NCBI GenBank assembly: GCA_030605915.1
Contig: JAUWHM010000134.1
Span: forward strand, 1-8,195
DNA length: 8,195 nucleotides
From: Nitrospirota bacterium
GTDB taxonomy: Bacteria > NPL-UPA2 > JAGMAN01
Reading direction: 5' to 3'
The notes beneath the pieces are model-generated. The model had not been told where the DNA came from and did no database searches. It was given only the letters and a program-made list of their open reading frames with translations. Shown in pieces: positions 1 to 4,759 of the stretch. Numbering within the stretch: position 1 is the first letter of the stretch; every line of letters starts with the position of its first letter. Both the position numbers and the translations under genes were made by a program.

Positions 1-892
1 ATTCTCTGATTTCCTCCTTAATTCTCTTTATGATCTGTTTTTTGGTCAATCCTAAGGGATAACGAATGTCCAGGGTAGTCTCACAACGGCCCGGGACGAT
101 ATTTGGCGCTTCTCCCCCCTTTATCTCAGCCCAATTCACCGTGCTTTTAGTGAAGGCAGAATGATAGTTTCTTCCCAGGTCAGCACTCCTGAGATGAAGC
201 ATAAAGCGAGCCATTTTCTCAATAGCATTTATCCCTTTAGCGGGACTGCTTCCATGAGCCTGTCTTCCCCGGCTTTCTAATTTTATCCAGAGTATTCCCT
301 TCTCCCCGACCACAGCTTGGTTTATCCTTCCACCATCGGGGATAAGACAGAAGTCAGGCTTAAAACCCTCTTTGAGGAGGAGCTTGACTCCCTCTCCCGA
401 ACCCCTCTCCTCATCAGCCACTGCTCCTAAGATGATTCTGCCCTGGAAGGGGACTCCTGAGGCGATAATGGCCTTCACAGCGGCCCAACTGGCCGCATAG
501 GGACCTTTGTTATCTACTGCTCCGCGACCGTAAATCTTCCCGCCTTTAACTACTGGACGGAAAGGATGGCTCTTCCATCCCTGACCAGGAGGGACCACAT
601 CCATATGGGCAATAATAGCTACCCGTTCGCTACGCTCAGGGTTGCCTACCTGGTTGTCCCGAGCGGAGCGAGGGGCTACAGAGGGTCTGGCTTCACCAAG
701 TTCTCCTAAGATATTTGGTCTTTCTCGCTTCTTACCAAAAATCTTAACCTTGGCCCCTAATTCTTGCATACTAGTGACGATAATGTCTTTAGTTAAATAC
801 TCATTCCCAGGAGGGTTAATCGTCTCTTTCTCTATTAATTGAGAGGTCAAATCAATGATTTCCTGACGATTTATTCTGAACTCTGGCATCAT
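1..892 (-). CDS. M20 family metallopeptidase / ArgE-DapE-type deacylase, C-terminus cut by window edge
   Basis: Zinc-dependent amidohydrolase of the M20 (ACY1/ArgE/DapE/CPG2) family, acting on N-acyl amino acids or short peptides; the exact substrate cannot be told. About 297 residues are present of a usual 400 or so. Motifs in order: AHMDVVPPG with metal ligands H96 and D98; GRGAVDNKGP with bridging D127; ADEERGSGEG with general base E161 and ligand E162; IPDGG with D186; and the lid-domain GRQAHGSSP with H213. It starts with two adjacent ATGs (892 or 889), preceded by only a weak AAGG. It lies 50 nt after the STAS gene on the same strand, so it may be the distal member of that operon or have its own start signal. 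Oddity: residues about 68-90 (APRSARDNQVGNPERSER) replace the short turn before the HxD strand and are encoded by a hairpin-forming repeat-like element. Family is certain from the motifs; specificity is unknown. Confidence 0.9.
   Translation of the reverse strand, partial: MMPEFRINRQEIIDLTSQLIEKETINPPGNEYLTKDIIVTSMQELGAKVKIFGKKRERPNILGELGEARPSVAPRSARDNQVGNPERSERVAIIAHMDVVPPGQGWKSHPFRPVVKGGKIYGRGAVDNKGPYAASWAAVKAIIASGVPFQGRIILGAVADEERGSGEGVKLLLKEGFKPDFCLIPDGGRINQAVVGEKGILWIKLESRGRQAHGSSPAKGINAIEKMARFMLHLRSADLGRNYHSAFTKSTVNWAEIKGGEAPNIVPGRCETTLDIRYPLGLTKKQIIKRIKEEIRE
622..675. repeat. Palindromic repeat-like element inserted in frame in the M20 peptidase gene
   Basis: Two GC-rich arms, 622-641 and 658-675, are imperfect inverted repeats. 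The core CGCTACGCTC pairs with GAGCGGAGCG with one mismatch, and the adjacent AGGG/CCC pair extends the stem around a loop of about 16 nt. On the coding strand it reads as a charged NPERSER-type peptide with no counterpart in M20 enzymes. It falls just before the HxD motif, where the family normally has a short turn. The sequence style (GAGCG..GAGCGA) resembles dispersed palindromes known from many genomes; that is a recollection, and copy number cannot be tested here. Confidence 0.7.
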
Positions 893-942
893 AATAAGAG
901 ACCTTGCTCCGGATTATTATCAATTTTTCGGGGTTTACTATT

Positions 943-1296
943 CTATTTTTGGAACTCAGCTATGGCTTTCTGACAGTCGTCCACTATTTTGAAAAGTTTG
1001 GTGAGGCCGAGAAGGTCTAAGACATTGTAAACGGATGGAGTGGGGGCGACGAAAATCAGGTCTCCCTTCTCCTCCCGCACCCTTTTGGTCACTCCAATGA
1101 AAGCTCCCACTCCGGCACTGCTGATGTAGGCTAACTTCTCCATATCAATGATCAGTTTACAATGTCCTTCTTCAATTAAATCAACGAGAACCTTACGCAG
1201 GTGGGGCACCGTCTCGCCGTCTAAGGAACCTTCTGCTCTAACGATAGTGGCTAAAGTTTCCTCATCAGTGGAGGTAGAGACGTTAAATTTACTCAT
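943..1296 (-). CDS. STAS-domain anti-sigma factor antagonist (SpoIIAA/RsbV-like)
   Basis: A 117-aa single STAS domain protein. Antagonists of this family bind an RsbW/SpoIIAB-type kinase when unphosphorylated and so release its target; the kinase inactivates them by phosphorylating a conserved serine. The signature YISSAGVGAF is present, and by alignment with SpoIIAA (DSSGLG) the phospho-acceptor is the second serine, S60. The first serine replaces the usual Asp, which is common in this family. I chose ATG 1296: it overlaps the stop of the upstream kinase-like gene as ATGA and has a GGGAGG ribosome site 9 nt upstream. A GTG two codons earlier (1302) would sit only 3 nt from that site. It is the last of the tightly coupled set, next to its probable partner. 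Confidence 0.9.
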   Translation of the reverse strand: MSKFNVSTSTDEETLATIVRAEGSLDGETVPHLRKVLVDLIEEGHCKLIIDMEKLAYISSAGVGAFIGVTKRVREEKGDLIFVAPTPSVYNVLDLLGLTKLFKIVDDCQKAIAEFQK

Positions 1297-1718
1297 CTCC
1301 ACTCACCTCCCTTCAACTGTTTGACCATCACCATCTCGTTATATCCTCCCTCCCTATGACAGTAAGTTACCTTATCCATTAAATTCCTTATCAGAAATAC
1401 TCCCAAGCCACCGTCCCGCTCTTCAAGGATATACTTCTCTAAATGTGGCTCGGGCACTTTCTCCAAGGCGAAACTGCGTCCCCGGTCATGGAGGGTGGCG
1501 TAGAACCTATTCTCATCCAGCTTCAATTGAATATAAATCTCCTTCCCCTTATGGAACTGGTAGGCGTGTTCAATGATATTGGTGATCGCCTCATCTACAG
1601 CCAGTTTGATCTCATCTATCTGCCTTAGGCACACCCCTCGCTTTAGGAGGAACTGAGAGAGTAGTCTACGCACCTTAGCTAAGTTCTTAGTATTGCTGAG
1701 GATTTTTATCTCTTTCAT
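1293..1718 (-). CDS. RsbW/SpoIIAB-like ATP-binding protein (anti-sigma regulatory factor, HATPase_c_2)
   Basis: A 141-aa GHKL-fold serine kinase or anti-sigma factor type protein, expected to phosphorylate the STAS partner encoded immediately downstream and to bind a target such as a sigma factor. The ATP-site boxes are all visible: the N box DEAITNIIEHAY (E43, N47), the G1 box HDRGRSF (D78, G80) and the G2 box GGLGVFLIRNLMD (103-115). ATG 1718 lies 1 nt past the stop of the response regulator (TGAGATG). In-frame starts at 1733 (GTG), 1757 and 1772 would extend it into the regulator gene. The 1733 GTG has a GGGAG ahead of it and cannot be excluded. The gene ends in an ATGA overlap with STAS. 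No sigma factor or PP2C phosphatase is in the window, so the output could be transcriptional or not. Confidence 0.88.
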   Translation of the reverse strand: MKEIKILSNTKNLAKVRRLLSQFLLKRGVCLRQIDEIKLAVDEAITNIIEHAYQFHKGKEIYIQLKLDENRFYATLHDRGRSFALEKVPEPHLEKYILEERDGGLGVFLIRNLMDKVTYCHREGGYNEMVMVKQLKGGEWR

Positions 1719-1719
1719 C

Positions 1720-2484
1720 TCATGGCTCAACTTCACTCTTTCTCTCCCGCAAAGCATCTTCCACAATACCAAGCAACTCCTTCTCCTCCACTGGCTTGAG
1801 CAGTGGTCCCTGGGCTCCCAATTTCTTAGCCTCCTCCACCATCCTCTGCACTGGCTCCTTGGGATCGGTCATGACAATCACTTTGAGGTCGGGAACCAAT
1901 CTGATGGCTTGATACACCTGGAACCCGCTTACCGAGGGCATCATCATATCCAGAAGGACTAAGCTAAAGGAAGCACTGGCTATTTCCTCCAGGGCCTGGT
2001 GAGCACTGCTAACGGTAGTCATCTGGTAACCGTTCCGGGTCAGAATCTTCTCTATCGATGACCTTACTTCCTGGTCATCATCCACTATTAGGATCTTCTC
2101 AGGATGGCTTCCGGGCAGGTTCCGATGCCTCTTAAGGAGAGTCTCTATCATCCTGGTCATGTCAGAAATATCAGCGTCCTTAGGAAGGAAACCGGAGATA
2201 CCTAACTTATCTGCCTCCACCACGTACTTAGAATAGGGGTAACCAGTGAGCATGACCACTGGTATCTCCTTATTGAATTTTCTTATTCTGCGAAGTGTCT
2301 CCAGGCCGTCCATCTTGGGCATATCTATGTCTAAGAAAACGATGTCCGGAGGTTCCGACTTGATAATTTTGAGGGCCTCCTCCCCTCCCGAGGCAAGCTT
2401 GACCAGGTAACCTTTCGGTCGGAGACAAAGCTCCATTGATTCCAGAAAGTCTGGCTCATCGTCAACTAACAGCAGGCGGGTCAT
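1720..2484 (-). CDS. Response regulator with two tandem receiver (REC) domains and no output domain
   Basis: A 254-aa cytoplasmic signalling protein made of two complete receiver domains. REC1 (residues 1-120) has acidic D8/D9, phospho-acceptor D52 in FLDIDMP, T80 and K102. REC2 (about 129-247) has D135-D137, phospho-acceptor D179 in LLDMMMP, T206 and K230. Both keep the full set of residues needed for aspartyl phosphorylation, so neither is a degenerate pseudo-receiver. There is no DNA-binding, GGDEF, PP2C or kinase domain, only a short charged tail (ALRERKSEVEP). It probably works by protein contact or phosphotransfer, perhaps on the RsbW/STAS pair or the MshEN protein beside it. ATG 2484 overlaps the upstream stop as ATGA and has a purine-rich GGGAGAG upstream. 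No histidine kinase is encoded in the window. Confidence 0.92.
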   Translation of the reverse strand: MTRLLLVDDEPDFLESMELCLRPKGYLVKLASGGEEALKIIKSEPPDIVFLDIDMPKMDGLETLRRIRKFNKEIPVVMLTGYPYSKYVVEADKLGISGFLPKDADISDMTRMIETLLKRHRNLPGSHPEKILIVDDDQEVRSSIEKILTRNGYQMTTVSSAHQALEEIASASFSLVLLDMMMPSVSGFQVYQAIRLVPDLKVIVMTDPKEPVQRMVEEAKKLGAQGPLLKPVEEKELLGIVEDALRERKSEVEP

Positions 2485-2930
2485 CTCTTCTCTCCCTTCT
2501 TAAGTTCACCGTAGTAAAGGTCGATAGCCTTCTCAATGGCACTTATGGTGCTCACATAAGAGACCACTCTACATCCGGTCAGCTCCTTTATGGCCTCAGC
2601 CACCTTCGTCTCCAAAGGGCTGCCACAGGCTATGGTGAGCAGGTTACCCATCTTATCAACGGGAAGGAGAAGATATTTTCTGGCTACCACTTCCTGGATC
2701 ATCTTTATCGCCTCCGGGTTCATCTCGTAGTTAACTAAGGGTAGATAAGGGCAACCATATTTCTCTACAAAGTGTCCAGTCAATTCTTCTTCAGAGAGGT
2801 AGCCCAGCTCAACCAGGATCTTACCTAAGAACCCCCCCTTCTGCCTCTCTATTTCCAAGGCTTGTTTGAGCTGGCTCTTGGTAATTATTCCTTCTCTGAC
2901 GAGACTTTCTCCAATCCTCTTACTGGTCAT
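2481..2930 (-). CDS. Stand-alone MshEN / GspE N-terminal-like domain protein, possible c-di-GMP receptor
   Basis: A 149-aa protein matching the N-terminal domain of type II secretion/type IV pilus ATPases (T2SSE_N, MshEN) but with no ATPase domain. Residues 5-28 (RIGESLVREGIITKSQLKQA and onward) fit the first 24-residue MshEN repeat, RLGxxLxxxGxIxxxxLxxxLxxQ, except that E replaces the final Q. Residues 34-57 (FLGKILVELGYLSEEEL and onward) are a second, more degenerate repeat with F in place of the leading R. Residues 80-141 carry the typical second half (ARKYLLLPV, LTIACGSPLE, TGCRVVSYVST, IEKAIDLYYG). In MshE-type ATPases this module binds cyclic di-GMP; binding here is inference. I chose ATG 2930, which gives an 11-nt overlap with rex. 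An ATG at 2972 would add a non-homologous hydrophobic tail and overlap rex by 53 nt. Confidence 0.8.
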   Translation of the reverse strand: MTSKRIGESLVREGIITKSQLKQALEIERQKGGFLGKILVELGYLSEEELTGHFVEKYGCPYLPLVNYEMNPEAIKMIQEVVARKYLLLPVDKMGNLLTIACGSPLETKVAEAIKELTGCRVVSYVSTISAIEKAIDLYYGELKKGEKR

Positions 2931-3558
2931 TTCCTTTTCGAGCCTTAGCCAGAAAATAAGATAGATTCTCAAGCTCTATAGCTAAGTCTACATTAACTAA
3001 CTTCACCTCAGCCGGAGCGAAGATGCGAATGGGAGCGAAGTTGAGAATGGCCTTCACCCCCGCTTCAGCCAGGCGAGAAGCTACCTCTTGAGCGGCCTCG
3101 GTGGGAGCGGTGATAACGGCAATCTCTATATTTCTCTTTTTGATAGTTTCCCCAAGTTCCTCCGCATCCTGGATGGTGATATTTCCTAAGGTTCGGCCAA
3201 TCTTGCGGATATTATTATCGAAGATAGCCTTTATCTTAAATCCCTGCTCCTCAAATCCCTTATAGCGGGCTAAGGCCGAACCCAAGTTTCCCGCTCCCAC
3301 TAAGGCTACATTCCATGCTCGGTCTATTCCCAGGATACCGTGGATTCTCCTCTTCAGCTCCTTAACTTGATAGCCCTTCCCCGGCATGCCGAACTGACCA
3401 AAGTAAGCCAGGTCACGGCGCAGTTGACTATCTGAGTGACCAGACAGCTCAGCCAGCTCCTTAGAAGATATAGTCCTTCCATCATCTATGTCTGCTAAGA
3501 TGCGGGAATATATGGAGAGCCGGGTAATGGCCATCTCTGGAATCTTCCTTCGGTACAT
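2920..3558 (-). CDS. rex: Redox-sensing transcriptional repressor Rex
   Basis: A 212-aa homodimeric repressor that senses the NADH/NAD+ ratio; NADH binding releases it from operators of fermentation and respiration genes. The N-terminal winged helix (about 1-80) has the family start KIPEMAITRLSIYSRIL and the recognition region SDSQLRRDLAYFGQFG with GKGYQV wing. The Rossmann domain has VALVGAGNLGSAL (G88-G93), the acidic residue D114 at the end of the second strand, and ITAPTEAAQEVA. The C-terminal helix LSYFLAKAR would be the domain-swapped dimer helix. ATG 3558 shares one base with the apbE stop (TAATG). An internal ATG at 3534 would remove the conserved KIP start. Co-transcription with apbE suggests a link to respiratory or Rnf/Nqr-type flavoprotein metabolism; no such complex is visible here. 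Confidence 0.97.
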   Translation of the reverse strand: MYRRKIPEMAITRLSIYSRILADIDDGRTISSKELAELSGHSDSQLRRDLAYFGQFGMPGKGYQVKELKRRIHGILGIDRAWNVALVGAGNLGSALARYKGFEEQGFKIKAIFDNNIRKIGRTLGNITIQDAEELGETIKKRNIEIAVITAPTEAAQEVASRLAEAGVKAILNFAPIRIFAPAEVKLVNVDLAIELENLSYFLAKARKGNDQ

Positions 3559-4658
3559 TAAGATTTCCCCCCCAAAATAATTACTCTATCTTTTAAACCC
3601 TCTGTCATTGATATTGCCATCTCACCTCTCTCATCATCACGGACAATTATTGCCTCAATACCCTCGAGGCGGCTGGCTAATTTTAGACCTTTCTCGGACC
3701 CGAGGACGAAGAGGGCGGTGGCTAAGGCATCTGCCCTCATGGACTCCCTGGCAATAACAGTTACACTTAATGTGCCTTGTGCTGGTCTTCCGCTGGCTGG
3801 GTCAATAATGTGGCAAACCCTCTTCCCCTGCAGGATAAAATAGTTCTCGTAGTCACCGGAAGTGGCCACTGCTTCATCTTGGACTTTAACTATCCCTAAC
3901 ATCTCTCCTTGTTTACGAGGGTGCTTCAGGCCCACCTTCCAGAAGTCCCCGGACGGCTTACCTAAAAGATACAGGTCCCCTCCAGCGTTGACGATAGCCT
4001 GGCTTATTCCATTTTCCCTGAGCACCTCTACCGCCCTATCCACCCCATAGCCCTTAGCTGCCCCCCCTAAATCAATTTCCATTCCTTCCTTCTCAAACCT
4101 TATTGTTCCTTCCTCCTCATTCAGGGAAATGCTGCCGTAATTAACTAAGGTTAAAGCCTCTCTCAACGCTTCCTCCTCAGGAAGATGCCCCTCTTTCTCA
4201 GAGAAACCCCAAAGTTCCATCAGAGGAGAGATAGTGATGTCAAAAGCTCCATCAGTAAGTTCCCCTATTCGGATTGATTCCCGGATGACCCTTAAGGTAT
4301 CCTCACTCACCTTCACTGGTCTCTTAGCTCCTTCCCGGTTCAAGATAGATATTTCACTTCCTTCCCTATACTTACTCATTAAGTTCTCTATTCTCTCTAT
4401 CTCTTTAAAGGCCAACCCTATAGCTTCTCTGGCCTTAGCTTCTTCTTTACCCTTAATGGTGATCTGGACCGTCGTTCCCAATAGGAACCTGCTCTCCTTG
4501 ATGAGTGGCTTCTGGCAACCAGCAAAAAAAACCCCACACCACAGAGCACATAGGACACAGAGGATGACAGACCTGCCTGGCGGCAGACAGGGAACACCGA
4601 CCTGCCTGGCGGCAGACAGGGATTTTTTAAAATATAATTTTTTTCTCTCTAACCTCAT
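3558..4658 (-). CDS. apbE: FAD:protein FMN transferase, ApbE-family lipoprotein
   Basis: Transfers FMN from FAD to Thr/Ser of target flavoproteins (for example Rnf or Nqr subunits) on the outer face of the membrane; Mg-dependent. It is 366 aa, with a lipoprotein signal ending in the lipobox FFAGC (C48). Family motifs follow: LLGTTVQITI (59-68), SKYREGSEIS, TDGAFDITISPLMELWGF, the core DLGGAAKGYGVD (196-207), VNAGGDLYLLG, the HIIDPASGRPAQG metal/flavin loop (H283) and ADALATALFVLG (D310). ATG 4658 has a GGGAG site 8 nt upstream and is the only plausible start. Oddity: residues 13-40 are encoded by repeat DNA, two palindromic copies followed by a CACAGAG-type repeat, the last giving ILCVLCALW in the signal-peptide core. 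First gene of the minus-strand operon. Targets are unknown. Confidence 0.95.
   Translation of the reverse strand: MRLERKKLYFKKSLSAARQVGVPCLPPGRSVILCVLCALWCGVFFAGCQKPLIKESRFLLGTTVQITIKGKEEAKAREAIGLAFKEIERIENLMSKYREGSEISILNREGAKRPVKVSEDTLRVIRESIRIGELTDGAFDITISPLMELWGFSEKEGHLPEEEALREALTLVNYGSISLNEEEGTIRFEKEGMEIDLGGAAKGYGVDRAVEVLRENGISQAIVNAGGDLYLLGKPSGDFWKVGLKHPRKQGEMLGIVKVQDEAVATSGDYENYFILQGKRVCHIIDPASGRPAQGTLSVTVIARESMRADALATALFVLGSEKGLKLASRLEGIEAIIVRDDERGEMAISMTEGLKDRVIILGGKS
4539..4563. repeat. CACAGAG-type repeat encoding part of the ApbE signal peptide
   Basis: Internally repetitive stretch built on CCACAGAGCACA followed by GGACACAGAGG. It matches in style the ACCACAGAG..CACAGAGG repeats that I recall as dispersed in many environmental bacterial genomes (recollection, not searched). 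On the minus strand it encodes LCVLCALW, which lies directly before the GVFFAGC lipobox. It begins 6 bp from the palindromic pair, so the two form a composite insertion. Confidence 0.55.
4570..4622. repeat. Two tandem 24-bp palindromic repeats in the 5' end of apbE
   Basis: Two identical 24-bp copies at 4570-4593 and 4599-4622 are separated by 5 bp (ACACC). Each contains the inverted repeat CCTGCCTG-GCGG-CAGACAGG, a stem with one G/T mismatch around a 4-base loop. The period is 29 bp, not a multiple of three, so apbE reads the copies in different frames: SLSAARQV and then PCLPPGRS. This is dispersed-repeat style DNA, not codon-conserved protein sequence. Confidence 0.85.
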
Positions 4659-4722
4659 TGTCCCATCTCCCTAATTACTTTTATCACAAAATCATCTGGA
4701 AAGCAAGGGGGTTTTAAATTTC

Positions 4723-4752
4723 TTGTCTCCTGCACCTACTCTGTGGTAAGAT
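4723..4752 (+). promoter_or_regulatory. Possible extended -10 promoter for cysS
   Basis: TTGTCT (4723-4728), an 18-nt spacer, then TAAGAT (4747-4752) preceded by TGG, giving an extended -10 look. Each hexamer matches 4 of 6 consensus bases. If used, transcription would begin about 7 nt on, almost at the cysS start codon, making a leaderless mRNA. This would fit the weak ribosome site there. Weak evidence, based on consensus only. Confidence 0.3.
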
Positions 4753-4759
4753 AAAGGTG

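Noticed and set aside
642..842. Plus-strand 66-codon frame opposite the M20 gene
   Set aside because: It is antisense to a gene with clear motifs, resembles no family, and is partly made of the palindromic element.
1719..1772. Longer N-terminus for the RsbW-like protein (start at 1772)
   Set aside because: It overlaps the response regulator tail by 53 nt and adds non-homologous residues; the family begins close to MKEIKI. The intermediate GTG at 1733 remains possible.
2931..2972. Longer N-terminus for the MshEN protein (start at 2972)
   Set aside because: The extra 14 residues (MRIYLIFWLRLEKE) are read out of frame from rex, do not fit the domain, and would need a 53-nt overlap.
4570..4622. 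Short CRISPR array or attachment sites
   Set aside because: There are only two copies and the gap is 5 bp, far too short for a spacer. No cas genes or integrase are nearby.
4234..4674. Plus-strand 146-codon frame opposite apbE
   Set aside because: It is a shadow of the apbE coding strand; its repeat-encoded part simply mirrors the palindromes, and there is no plausible ribosome site or family match.
4659..4759. T-box or other riboswitch leader for cysS
   Set aside because: Only about 100 bp separates the divergent genes, with no T-box sequence, specifier stem or terminator/antiterminator pair visible.
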